64,000 nucleotides of DNA from Sesamum alatum (taxonomy: Eukaryota > Streptophyta > Magnoliopsida > Lamiales > Pedaliaceae): positions 17,194,136-17,258,135 of the forward strand of contig JACGWO010000013.1 of NCBI GenBank assembly GCA_034509735.1, written 5' to 3'. Of this stretch, positions 39,933-51,951 are shown in pieces. The notes under the pieces are model-generated. The model had not been told where the DNA came from. It did not search any database and worked only from the letters and a program-made list of their open reading frames with translations. The position numbers were made by a program, and so were the translations under genes. Within the stretch, counting starts at the first letter, position 1. Every line of letters begins with the position of its first letter.

Positions 39933-40665
39933 ACTATAAGCCGATTATTTATTCCAATTTGGAATTCTTGCGAAACTCTTTAAAGTTCACAGGGACCAAA
40001 ATCTGCTTGTTTTCAGTAAGGTGCAAAGATTTAGAAACGTAAAAAATGAATAAAAGTTGCAGCAGTTTAAATGCAGAAACATCATGCTAAAGACAAAATA
40101 AGAAGAGAAGGTTTGCTCATGCAGAGAAAGCACAGAAGAATTTATTTCTTTTCTTTTACCAATTTTCAGATTCTTCAGTCCAAACGACATAGACAGCATT
40201 GATGTAATTAACATCAAATACCAGGAATAAGATTTGTCACAAACAAATGCAGAAAAAGAAAGAGCAAAAAGATACCCCTCGAGTAATTTGATCTTATAGT
40301 TTGCAAGAAGTTTTTCGAATTTATTCAATGTAGAATGACGAAATAAAGATTTTCAATCTTCGAACACAAAAACGCAAGTCGACTGTACACGTAATACGAT
40401 TTGATCAGTTTGAGCTCAAATGTAATAATCATGAATAAAAGACGACCTATCTTCCAGACGACGAATGCAATCAAATAATTCATCAGAACAACAAACAACG
40501 AAAACCACATGCAGCATAATAAATCAATCCAAATAAATCATGAGAAAAGAGTGGCAATAAACAAACCTGGGAAAAAAGGGGAAAACAATTGCTGGGGAGG
40601 AAGGATCAAGAACCCTAAATCATGATTTTTGAACAGTTACACAAAGTTGGATCAGGGGTTTTATA
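39933..40665 (-). promoter_or_regulatory. Probable 5' leader, leader intron and TATA box of the FAP2-like gene
   Basis: On the minus strand TATAAAA lies at 40659-40665. About 90 bases downstream a donor CAG|GTTTGT ends a possible non-coding exon at 40567. A possible acceptor TTATAG ends at 39934, leaving a very short leader of about 6 bases before the ATG at 39927. This is inference; the acceptor has a weak pyrimidine tract. Confidence 0.35.
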
Positions 40666-42025
40666 TTTCAGTCGAGATTTGAGAGAGAGAAAAGAAAAAG
40701 TAGGAGAGGCGGCAAAGAATATGCTTAACGAGGGTGGGTAATTGTCAAGAAACAGAGAGAGGAAGGAAAGCAACCCCCAGATTCAAATAACTTTTTCCAA
40801 AAACCTTTTTTCGGAAAAATCGACCCAGAAGATGGTTCTACTTGTTTCTTGCCAAAATCATCACCTTTTTACTTTTTTATTTATTTATTATTATTAGTAT
40901 TATAGAACATGTTTGTCGGTACACACAGAAAAATAAATAAATAAAGAATGAAAGAGGAATAAAAAGGAAGGGAAAGATCTCTGACCTCTGTTTTTATATT
41001 TTCTGCAAAATAAATCGAATAATAGTTGTTGGGGTTCATTTAAAATGTGTAATATAATTGATTTTGATGGTGGGTTCCGTGTTCGTGTTGGGACGAGAAT
41101 TTGGGTAGATTCATTCAGGTTGATTGTGGTTTCTGCCCCTTTTTCCTGTTCACATTCATTCAGACCCCACTAAAACTCTTCTCTCTATAACTCTTTTAAA
41201 ATTAGTCGATGAAATCTAGTTCTGTTGGCGAAATTAGACTCCATGATTCTAAAGGTAATTGATTTGAATCCCTGTGTTGTATGATGGTGTTGCTAATATA
41301 TAGTAGGTATTATTTATTACTATAATAGTTAGGTGTTATTTATGTGATATTGTTAATATAATTTTTGTAATTGTTCGATGTTGATATTTAACAGAATTGA
41401 TTATAATCTTTTTACTTCAATTAATACAGTTCATGGCTTCCAACTAAAAAAAAAAAAAAACTCTTTCTAAAACTCTTCCTCCTCACTTTAATTGCCAATT
41501 GCATTCCCCAACAAGAACAAGATTTTTGGTATTCAATTTTTTTTAGATGTCACGTCTCACAGATACCATCGATCGGGACTTTGTTACAATTTTATTAATT
41601 GGGGACAAGTAATAATAAATAATTATATGTACTAATAATAAAAAGGAATGTGAAAAACAAACTCAATATATGTCAACAATTGAGATTGATTGAATTTGAG
41701 GCAATTACTATTATTATTGTATAATCGGAGTTGGGATGGGCAAAGAAGATACGGCAGTTTGACCTAGTCGATTCCGCAATTATGTAATGTGTCGTGCAAT
41801 GGTGTGAGAATGGACAATCAAACCAAATCACATGTCCTAACTTTACGTATTGGATTTTGATTTATACCAAAGAAACTTCCGCTCTGTCGATATCTTATTT
41901 ATTCCCACAGACTTGGTCGTCTAATTAATAACTTTTCTTAATTCAGCTCCCATCAACAAGTTAGACACATAGTCCCCTCGGACTTCTTGCAAAACATGTG
42001 CGCCTGCCTACAAAGATAAGAGTGA
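40666..42025. other. Intergenic DNA between FAP2-like and G-alpha genes
   Basis: No gene can be supported. The segment is AT-rich, with an A-run near 41446-41460. Its first part probably holds the FAP2-like upstream promoter. Confidence 0.4.
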
Positions 42026-42282
42026 GGGTAAATTACAGTAACACCTCTGAAGTTAAGTTCAATTATATAAATATTCCCTATTTTTTATAAAATTATAATT
42101 ACATCCCCTGAAGGGTGTTAGTGTAATATTTTTCAAGAATATTAATGTAAATTTTGCCTTTGAATAGGAAACGTAGTTATAATACAATTACAATCTCAGG
42201 AGGTGTATCTGTAATTTCACAAAAGACAGAAAATGTTTATGTGATTGGACCTAATTTTAGGGGATGTCACTGTAATTTACCC
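42026..42282. mobile_element. Short MULE-type MITE with near-perfect 9-bp duplication
   Basis: Left end GGGTAAATTACAGTAACACC; right end GTCACTGTAATTTACCC. The 9-mers TAAGAGTGA (42017-42025) and TAAGAGTTA (42283-42291) flank it with one mismatch. Inner blocks (AATTATATAAATATTCCCTA left; GTTTATGTGATTGGACC right) are inverted relatives. It is 257 bp, the smallest intact member of the family here. Confidence 0.8.
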
Positions 42283-42291
42283 TAAGAGTTA

Positions 42292-42982
42292 CCAAATACG
42301 ATACACATACGCCAGTCCAGGTCAAAATTGTCCATCTGCTAGCCCACAACTACAAGCAAATTTCTTCCATGATGGTAACAGCTCAGCTCGGCCCAGCCCT
42401 GTATAGATAGATGGTCGGCACGACAGATGATCAACCCTTCAACTTCAACCAACTTTATTTTCCAGCAAGTAGGAGCAATAGATGGGTATTGGTCGGCAAG
42501 ACACAAGTCAACCCATCATCAAGATAAACAACCAACAACAAGTCCCCTCACTTTCATATTCATGGGTAAAATTAGAACCCAAGAAATGGGATAACCACTG
42601 ACACCAGGATTCAAATCAAGCTACTCCAATGTGTATCAGAATCAATACTCACTATATAGTAAATATGATGCAGAATGAATGTGATTTACAGCAACAGAGA
42701 TCACCTCATTTACAGATGTTGAAATATATCAGGTGGGAAATATAGAGTTAATTCGGTACCTTCCTTTATCCATCTTCGTATGGAAAATCTTTTTGGTTTT
42801 AAAGCCAAGATAGTTTTACTAAATTACAGGCAATAATACAACAGCAGCCGAAAGACCCAAATTATGTACTGGATGAAGAACCCCAGCAGCAGGCCAATGT
42901 ATGAAACTCAGCTGTCAAAACCCTTTAACTCTTCAAAGGTGTATTGTTGATGCTTCTCTCTTCTTCGAAGTTTCCACTGCCA
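42292..42982. other. 3' flank of the G-alpha gene
   Basis: No gene is visible. The part nearest 42982 is probably the 3' untranslated region of the minus-strand G-alpha gene; no confident polyadenylation signal was picked. Confidence 0.35.
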
Positions 42983-45900
42983 TCACAACAGTCCTGCTTC
43001 AAATAGATTTCGCCTTCTCAAAGTCTCATCTACCAGCTTGAAAGTCTTCTTCACAAGTTTCTGATCCAAGGCACTTGTTCTATAGATCTTAAACACCCGG
43101 TCCACACGATCAGGTGCAGTGCTTTGGAAATACAATTCCTCAAATTTTTTCTTTACAAACCTGAGTGCCAAAAATAAGAAATTTAAGAGAGAAACAAAGG
43201 CACCAGCAACTGCAAATTTAAAAGTAATGTTTCAGCTAAAGCAAGTATGCTCCATACTACAGTTGCCATCTTCAACTCCTAGACACACCTATCGGGTCAA
43301 GATAACATTGGGAGTGTCAAAACTGATATATTTAGGAAACGAAATGAGGGTATCTCTTCTCTTACTTCTCTCTTTTACTAATAACAGAAATGGGTTTGCA
43401 TGACAAAATAGGATAACAATGAAAAGACAAATGAGACAAGAATAAAAAATCAGAAGTAAGTTTTAATGGTCCATTTTGTTGTACACCAGAAATTATAAGT
43501 TGTGGTAATTTTCATTGACCAGACAAGGGCACAAGAAAGGCTTACTCGTATGCATGCTCGATTTCTTGCTTTCCCGTTGAGACTGGCTGGTAATCCTTGA
43601 ACCACGCACATACATTCAGAGGGACCTGCATGCAACAACACCATGACAACAGTCTCATGGAAGTCATCTCATGCATAAGAATTAAAAATCTTATATGCCC
43701 TTACTTTCAGAACTTTCTTTTCAAATAAATCAAATTTGTTGAGGAATAGCATGAAAGAAGTTTTCTGCACAGAAGAAAGAGGCAAAAGATACAAAGTGAG
43801 TTATCGGATGCATCAGATACACAACTATGACCTACAGGCTACAGCCTTGTAACATGTCATGGATAGAACCTCGAAGCAAGGCTGCTTTAGAACCCACTCA
43901 AAGAGCTCCTTCGTCTCCATCATTCGGTTCTTGTTATCATCCTCAAAGAGAGTTTGATCATACCTAAAGCACAGTTACAATACTTACATGTTACGACATT
44001 ATCCCACATCAACCAAGGCAACTCAAGCAGATATAACCCTACTTTTGTATGTCCAAGATTAAAAGCAAGGGTGTGAAAGTGAAAGTCAAATTGCAAATGA
44101 CTTAAAACATGTAATCTGACGACGAGGTGTGATATCACCATTGCAACAAGTATACATGTAACAACAGAGACAAATATCATTTTTTCTTCTTTTTTCTTTT
44201 TTCTTTTGGGAAGTAAATGAGAGAATAATGTACATACTCGCTTATAGCAGCACAGAAAATCACAGCAGTAACACCCTCAAATAGATGAATCCATTTTCTT
44301 CTTTCATTCTTCTGGCCTCCAACATCAAAGAGCCGATAGACTTCTCCACTTTTTTTGTTCTCTCCAACTGGGCTGCAAACATCTAAATAATTAGAGACTG
44401 CTTTGACAGCTCCGTCATTTGAAACGGCCCTCGTACTTTCAAGGATGGCGATGCAACAAAGCAGGAATCATAGCTATCCATTATTGACAGCAAAAAGTGA
44501 ATGGCGAATGAGGCATAAGCAACAATGGATTATCAAGGTGCACCCAAACATAAATGCCGAATTAATTACACCCAAGAATAAGAACCACATAAGTGAGGAA
44601 AGAAAATTGTGCTGTTCCATTTCTTTCTTTTTTTCCTATATGAAATCCCTCGGCATCTTATTCAACACTTCTTATTTTAAAAAGACCAAAAACTTCAGCA
44701 TAAACATTTTTAAAAGAAAAAAAATCCTAATTTCAGTGAAGAAAGAGTGTAAGTCTACATCTAGTCTCCAACCAATATACTATCCTACAGTAAGTTGACT
44801 GCACCTGGAAATGGAATGCCTACGAGGTAGATGTCAGTTACTTTACTTACCTCATAATTTCAAAATACGATCGGATCGTATAACCAGAGAAAGATTAATG
44901 TAACACCATCGACAATACAAAGATTAAGTAGGTAATAGAAACAAAAAGCTTAGGTCATTTTACAGGGAGGAAAGGAAATCAGTAATCACCTGAACTGGAT
45001 TTCTACAACACCAGTTGTCCGAACCCTGGCATAAAGAACATCTTCCTACATCATGACAGAAATAAGAAAAGATATATTTTTCAACGTTTACAACAACAGG
45101 ATTACTATTTACAAAGGATTAACAAAGAAGAAGTATGTTACATAAGGCAGCAAGAAGAATGAGAAGATGACAGCAGATAGTCAACCAAAAAACACATAGT
45201 CAAATCTGACAGTTCTTTCTTTTTCTATTTCTTCCATGTGAAGACCATTATTTTAATGATGATGTTTAATGTTTATAACATACAAGATGCAATTGTTTCA
45301 CACCACTAAATGGGCTTGTATATTATTTCACCACAACTTAACACCACAAAATAAAAACAAGAGTATGCTAATTATCTTTTCTCAATGACTTGAAGGCATA
45401 CTGCAAAGTTAACGTGATACTGATCCATAATAGCTTTTACTGTCAAGAGCAGACAATATATTGTTGTTTTTCACTAGAAGATTATAGATAGGGAGAAGGA
45501 GAAGGAAGATATATGCAACCTCTCATGTTTTCGCATACCTTTGTAGGAACATAGTCCGCATCTGACAATCTTTGCAAATTTTCCATAAAATAATGGGCGC
45601 AATCCGGAACTTGAAGTTCATTACCACGGGAATATGTCTCCTACCAATCACAATCAAACATTTATCTAAATAAATCCGTAAACAGATTCAATTAATTCCA
45701 GAACGTCTCCAGGCAATTCATTGAAGCATAATCACCTGTATGGCATTATCTCTCCAGAGAGTCTCGATCTCATGTGCAAGCTCTTTAGTTAGACGTGGGT
45801 AATCCAACCTACCACCAATTTCCGAAAGTTTCTCCCCAATTTGCTGTACCGAGAAACAAAAGTAATATTAATCTCTGCTCCCAAAAGGAGACGTTCTGAT

Positions 45901-47178
45901 GAGTTGTTAAATCTTAACATATGTGCTGCCGGCTCTGAGTGATGTGCCCTAAAACAATCGCTATCAGGACGAATGAGGATTGTGCTATGAGAAAATGATG
46001 CAGACCTTATTTTCATCAGATACCATGAATTTTGAGGAATCTGCTAAGTTTTGAGACAGTTCCTTCGATCCATCATGTAATATCTGTAGGAAACAATTCA
46101 AACCAAGTAAGATTCTAACCATACAGCATCAATACCTACAATAATGTCATTTTAAAATTTTGTGCATCCTATGAATCAACTGCTAATATGAATATTAATT
46201 ATTATGCATAATGCCAAAGGGAAACAACCAACACACCCTTTCATATATTTCATACTTTTATTGTCTGATAAACATTGGCATGGATGACAGGGATGTAGCC
46301 TTTTAGCTCAGCCTCATCAAACCCACTCTGAAACAGAAGTTTTATCTGCATAGCATTCAAGGCAATATCTATTTAGTCATTTGCAAATAAATATGGACAT
46401 ATACGCAATTAAATTAAAAAATAATAATAATATGGATTCTTGCCTGCTTGAAAATGGTGGATTTTCCAGAATCTCCAGCACCTTACCCACACAAATAACA
46501 CATCTCATGAATGTCAAATAAGTAGGGAGAAAAAGATCACAAGGAAAGATATAAGGAAAAATGTCCAAGTGATAAAAGTAATTTCAGTAAGGACATTTAC
46601 AGAGAGTCGTGTACATAATGAAACATGTCAGATTACATCATCAAATTAGCAATGGGACAATGTCTCCATTTTTATCAAATTAAATTTTAATGAATGCTAG
46701 TCGCCGTAAAAGATTGTGAAAAGAGCGTCTCCAAATCAGACGAGGATCCAATTATATATTAAAAATACCAGGAAGATTGAGAAAGTGAAGAAAGTTGTAA
46801 CATGACATGCCAATAAACACATTATAATGTATATATACTAGCCAAGCCTTTAAATGGTAAACCATCCAGAGAGGAAGCACCAAGAGATCACAAAATTACA
46901 TAACATTTTATCAATGTATCACAATCAATAACCATTTTCAATGAGCACATACCAAGTAATAAGAGCTTCTGAATATGCTTTTCCGCTTTTGTTTCTTGCT
47001 CAATTCGCCTATCTATTTCTGCAGTCTGAAATTCAAATCACATTGTTCATATCAAAATAACATGCAACACTACAATTGAATGGGTTTGAAAGTTTTGGAT
47101 GTTTCAGGAAGGATTGACCTGCTCATTCTCTTCTGAATCAGCTTGATTGTGGCGCTGTCTACTGCAGAGTAACCCCAT
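42983..47178 (-). CDS. GPA1: Heterotrimeric G-protein alpha subunit
   Basis: GTP-binding signalling subunit at the plasma membrane; partners are the G-beta/G-gamma dimer and, in many plants, RGS1. Minus-strand exons: 47119-47178, 46953-47025, 46444-46481, 46256-46345, 46006-46083, 45736-45843, 45539-45640, 44990-45045, 44238-44372, 43870-43963, 43705-43764, 43546-43625, 42983-43160. They join in frame to 383 residues, identical in length to Arabidopsis GPA1. Seen: MGLLCS N-terminus (Gly2 myristoylation, Cys5 palmitoylation); P-loop GAGDSGKST at 45-53; switch I with Arg190 and Thr193; DVGGQ with Gln222; NKFD at 287-290; C-terminus NLFEAGLL. Odd points: Asp48 where Glu is near-invariant, Lys223 where Arg is usual, and a GC-AG intron after exon 3. 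All catalytic residues I can check are present. Confidence 0.95.
46346..46443 (-). other. GC-AG intron (G-alpha intron 3)
   Basis: The exon ends AAGCAG and the intron begins GCAAGAATCC; it ends TATGCAG before ATAAAACTT. Joining here gives IFKQ then IKLLFQ, the conserved text. No alternative GT keeps this join, so the donor is GC. It lies directly after the P-loop exon, which is only 38 bases long. Confidence 0.85.
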
Positions 47179-49390
47179 ATTATCAATCAGAGTACACAAC
47201 ATAAATACCATACATACCCTAGCTGTTGCTGGGATCAACTGCAGAACAGTTTGGCCAATCTTCTACACATTGCCATCCAGTACCTAATTGCAAAGTTATT
47301 ATAATTTAAAGCCAATACAAATGAGCAACAATTTTAGAAGAAAATGCTTAGCAGATAGCTACTAACTTACTCATCCAACTTAAATGTTTTCTTCATTAAT
47401 GCAAATCACACATGATACTCATCATACAAAGTAACTTACAATTTGGCATGGTGTTAACATGAGGGCATAGTAGTGACAACAAATGCTTTTAGAGAGTTAA
47501 CATTCCTCTATTTGGCAGTCTTGTGTAAGATCCAAAATTTAATTATCAAAACTTCCGAAGCACTAAAATCATCATAATCCCAAAAGCATTAATCTGTGAA
47601 GGTGCTGCAACAGTCCATTACTACATGTTTCGGGCATCAGGTGTAGCGCGTCTGATAGAAGAATCATCCAACAAATAGCATAGCAAACTAAAATTTCTAC
47701 AGCCATATTCAAACAGAGACATGTTTCTATAAGAAAAATGATTGATGAAATACTGAATTGGGATAATGTATTGTATCAATACTCCACAATATAGGTAAAG
47801 CATCTAGATCAGCTCCCCAATCATTTAATCTGGTTGTTATGGGATTTAGATTGATTATAATAGAAGAAATCTTATAACATCAGAATTAGTGCAAATTCTT
47901 AGTGTACCTCATTTGACCTCCCTGTCCATTGTGAACTAAAATAATCTTGTCTTTCCATATTTGACATAGATTATTTCAATAATCAATAATCAGCGTTTTG
48001 AATTATTCGGGCAGCCTAGGGCTGTAAATGGGTATAGTAATACCCTTACCCAGACCCAGAGAATACACATTCATTTGGCGTGTACCTGACCGAGTCCAGA
48101 CAGATCAGGTAAGTGCATCTAATACACCTGACCCTGTCAAATTAATAAAGCCCGGACAAGATATGACCCTTTTTCAGGGGGCTGAAGCATGCCTCCAGCA
48201 ACAAAATAAAAGGTATCTAACTATAACTTGTAACTTCTAGCGCATGAATTCTTATGGCTGCAATTGCCAAAGCATGCAACTAAAATTGTAGAAATCAGAA
48301 TTTGACCCAATGACTGCAGAGAACTATGTTAGAGAGGCAAGAATAAGAACTGCCAAACACAATTAGCTAAAAAACAACTAATTACAAGCAAAAAACTACC
48401 AGATACTGCATACAAAAGCAATTATCTGCCCCCACCTCACCCCACTACCAAAACATCTAATGAAGAAAAGTCATGAGCAGCAGAAAGAGAGACCCTTTAT
48501 GGTCAGATGCCAAGAAACAAACCTTAAGTTTGAAGAAGAAATCTTGAATTAGTGAAACCCACAACAAGTTCAAGAGCTCAGAATTTAAAATCCCAGTACT
48601 ATACCCAATGAAATTCAATTCCGCCCTGTGGAAAACACTCAGCTCCTGCCTCAATTCTCCTTTAAAAGACTTGCTGATCGCTTGATCCTTTACAGCAACA
48701 AATTGCACACACACCCCAACTGCTCCGAGCGCACAACATTCTCCTAACGTATTCATTTGACATAAACATTTCCCAATGTAGGAGCAGTAATGCTATAACC
48801 AAATAGAGTTCTCTAAGTTCCATGGGAAAACCCACAGGTCCATAGTCAGTGCATACTAAAAGATATCAGTTGTTTCTATCTTATTTGGCACAAACGCAGT
48901 GCAGGCAGAATCATACGAACTAAGGGCATTTATATTATCATTTCAGCTTAAGACCTACAATAACTTTCAGTGTCTTGCTTTTCTGGGGGAAAGAAAAAGA
49001 AAGCGCCCCCAACGGCACTGTTTGTTAGCATACCTGGCCAAATCGAGGTAGCGGGACTGGAACCAGCTATATAACGGCGGCGGCGTATTTTGTAGTAGGT
49101 TAGCTGCAGAGGTGGTGGATAAGGCAGTGGCTTTTCAGGAGGTGATGCGTTGGAAGTGGATCTAATGTTGCTCTTTGGGAGAAGGTGGAGGCTCTTGTGC
49201 GATCGAGTTGCTCTAGGTATTTTCAGGAGACGCTGGTGAGACGATCTGGTACTGGTAGTCGGCAAATACCGGATGAAGCAGTGCTGGATCTGGCGCAACT
49301 TCGTGGTGGAGCAGCAGTCAATGTTTCAGTGGCTACAGGGTGGCGCAGGCGGCGTACGGAGACGGCGGAACACGACGGAGACTAGCCGGG
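47179..49390 (-). promoter_or_regulatory. Probable 5' leader, leader intron and promoter of the G-alpha gene
   Basis: No coding gene. The segment 49030-49390 is GC-rich and non-repetitive compared with its surroundings. On the minus strand a donor GGCCAG|GTATGC places an exon end at 49034, just after a TATATA-like string near 49068-49073, while TTCTGCAG near 47240 could be the acceptor ahead of the ATG at 47178. Arabidopsis GPA1 also has a non-coding first exon. A GGGCTGTAAATGGG-type repeat fragment lies near 48010-48240. Exact transcription start is unknown. Confidence 0.4.
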
Positions 49391-49852
49391 TGGTTTTATT
49401 AGTGGGGATGGGCCGGGTGGGAGAAGGAGGGTTTGGTGGTTTTGTTGTTAGGTTAAAACTCAGATCCAACGGTTTCAAAACTTTTGACCAGTCAACCGTG
49501 AACAGAGGATTTGGATTTTAGAATATTGGATCCAGATCCGCTTTTATCATTTTTTTAATATGGACCCGGGTCAGGGTCTGGACTCATATATTGGAAGGTA
49601 TGACAAAGGATTGAATTGGGTTGGATCTAAAACGGGTCAGCTCTAATATGATTTCAATGTATAGGTAAAAAAAGATTCGGTTGAAAATGAATTGGTTAGG
49701 CTATGGTTGAGTTCAATACGAAAAACATTTATTTTTTCATAAAAAATTTAAACTATCATCAGATTATCTTTAACAAATTATGTATGTAGGTATGAGTATC
49801 AAATATAATTATAAATTATTAGACTTTAATATTTTTTTTCAAAAATATTATA
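49391..49852. other. Intergenic DNA, old repeat debris
   Basis: No gene. GGACCCGGGTCAGGGTCTGG-type words at 49560-49582 and CGGGTCAGCTC near 49633 resemble ends of hAT-like AGGGGTGGCA elements, but no pair of ends can be matched. Confidence 0.35.
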
Positions 49853-50027
49853 CTGTGAAACAAGGACCGGACCTTGCCCTCACCGGAGGCCCCAATAGCA
49901 ACAAAAGTCCAGGAGGTAAGAAGACACCTAGCCTGGCCCAGAAACCAAAGCCTAGCAAAGAGGAGGCCCATTCACGCAAGAAGACCGGGATAAGGCCTGT
50001 TTGTCCTTATCCTATCTGCATAAGGTC

Positions 50028-50330
50028 TGTTGGCAAAGGGAACTTGAAAGAGATGAAGGGGAAGCCATGAAAATAACAGAGTTCATGAACTTTGGAAGAA
50101 TGAATTTTCAGATCTGTATTTTCTTGTTTTCGTTTTCTCTTGAGAGAAGAATACAAGATAGCTATTACTTATAGCTAATCAAGCCTCTAACTGCAGTTAA
50201 ACTGTCTAACAAATATAAAACAAATTAACTGACACTTCACAACCAATACTGACAATAACACGTTTTTAACCTAAACAAAATAACTAACAACTTCTAGCTT
50301 ATCAAGAATTAAAAATAACTAAACTTTTCA
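50028..50330 (-). repeat. Copia 1, 3' LTR
   Basis: Edges TGTTGGCAAAGG and AACTTTTCA. Next to it, at 50331-50341, the minus strand shows TGAGGAGGGGG, the polypurine tract. Confidence 0.9.
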
Positions 50331-50338
50331 CCCCCTCC

Positions 50339-51951
50339 TCAAGGTGGACTTGGTGAGTAATCTACCAAGCCCAACTTGGAGATCATAGTCAGGAACGAGG
50401 GTCCAACCAACACCTTTGTGAAAACATCTGCAAGCTGATCTTTAGATGGCACACGTTGCGGTATTAGGAACCTTTCATTGTACCTATCCCGCACCAAATG
50501 GCAATCTATCTCCAGATGCTTGGTTCTCTCATGGAAGATCGGATTTGCTACGATGTGGAGTGCTGCCTGGTTGTCGCAGAATAAAGGTATGGGAGTTGGC
50601 ACAGTTACTTGCAAATCTTACAGAAGATTACGTATCCGTATTAACTCACAAGAGGTTGAACCCAAACTCCTATACTCTGCTTCTGCTGTGGAGCGTGACA
50701 CCGTGCTCTGCTTCTTTCTTTTCCATGAGATTAAAGCAGAACCTAAGAAAACGCAATACCCTGTCAATGATCTTGGAGTATCCACACATGATGCCCAATC
50801 AACATCACAATAAGCCACCAATGTCCTGTGGCTGTTCGCTGGGAAGAACAGACTTTTACTGACTGTCCCTTTCAAGTACCTTAACAGATGAATGGCAGCA
50901 TCCCAGTGTTGTTTACACGGCGTCTGCATAAACTGACTCAGCTGCTGTGCAACATGGCAGATGTCCGGCCGTGTAAAACCTAAATACAAAATGCGCCCAA
51001 TTAAACGTCTATAACAACCAGGTTGTGTCAAGGCATTACCTGCCTCTGCAGAAAATTTGATTCTCGTAGGCAAGGGGGTTGTTGTGGGCTTCGCTTGTGC
51101 AACTCCCGCATCATCAACGAGATCCTTTATATATTTTGACTGTGTCACAGCAATTCCTTAAGTCCCTCTGGCTATTTCCAATCCAAGGAAATACTTGGCA
51201 GTGCCAAGATCTTTGATAGAAAAGAGTTTATTCAAATAACACTTAACTTCCTGTATCGAATCTTCCGAATTTCCTGCAATGAGAATATCATCTACATACA
51301 CCAGCAAAGTTAGCAAACCAGTGTTAGTCAATTTGGTAAATAAATAGTAATCATAGCTAGATTGTTTGAACCCAAAGGCTTGGATCTGAGTGGTAAACTC
51401 AGCATTCCACTGCCTGGAAGCTTGCTTCAGACCGTAGATAGAATGCCTCAACTTACAGACATGCCCATCGGGCACATGGTATCCATCCGGTGGCTCCATA
51501 TACAACTCCTCTTCAGGTATCCATGCAGAAACGTGTTGTTGACATCCACATGATGCAGGTGCCAGTTGCATGATGTTGTTACTGCCAGAAGTACCCTGAC
51601 TGTCATAGCCTTTGCAACAGGTGAGAAGCTCTCTACGTAGTCTACTCCTTCCACTTGATTGTAGCCCTTTGCTACTAATCTCGTCTTATGCTTATTAACG
51701 GTTCCGTCAGCATTAAGTTTCAGTTTATATACCCAACGACTTCCTATTGCTTTCTTGTCGGTTGGAAGAGGTGTGACTATCCAGGTTTGATTCTCCTCTA
51801 GGGCCTTTAGTTCATCCTGCATAGCCTTTCTCCACTCTTCCTCCCTGCAAGCATGGGTGTAGTCCTTTGGTTCCTGCAGATTAGACAAGGCTGCCAGAAA
51901 ACAAACATGTGCTGGTGTATGTGGAAACAACCATCTTAGTATTATCTGCAA
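50339..51951 (-). pseudogene. Copia 1 reverse transcriptase and RNase H, broken
   Basis: Frames at 51448-51951, 51158-51571, 50618-51148 and 50339-50614 overlap or abut in different registers. The first holds the RT start (EWRKAMQDELKALEEN, WVYKLK); the second the catalytic YVDDILI; the third the DWASCVDTPRSLTGY and STAEAEYR RNase H text; the fourth the C-terminal end. Frame shifts near 51500 and stops near 51150 and 50615 separate them. Functions follow from the copia family: DNA synthesis from the RNA copy and removal of the template. Confidence 0.85.

Noticed and set aside
44403..44798. 131-residue open frame on the plus strand
   Set aside because: It lies in GPA1 intron 8 and opposite exon-flanking DNA; its composition is intron-like and it matches no family I know.
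48948..49298. 116-residue minus-strand open frame
   Set aside because: The GC-rich region is better explained as the leader/promoter of GPA1; the frame runs across the likely donor site and has low-complexity text.
49780..50070. 96-residue plus-strand open frame
   Set aside because: It crosses the border between the solo gypsy LTR and Copia 1, so it is a chance fusion of repeat sequences.
50446..50862. 138- and 111-residue plus-strand open frames
   Set aside because: Antisense shadows of the Copia 1 RNase H region.
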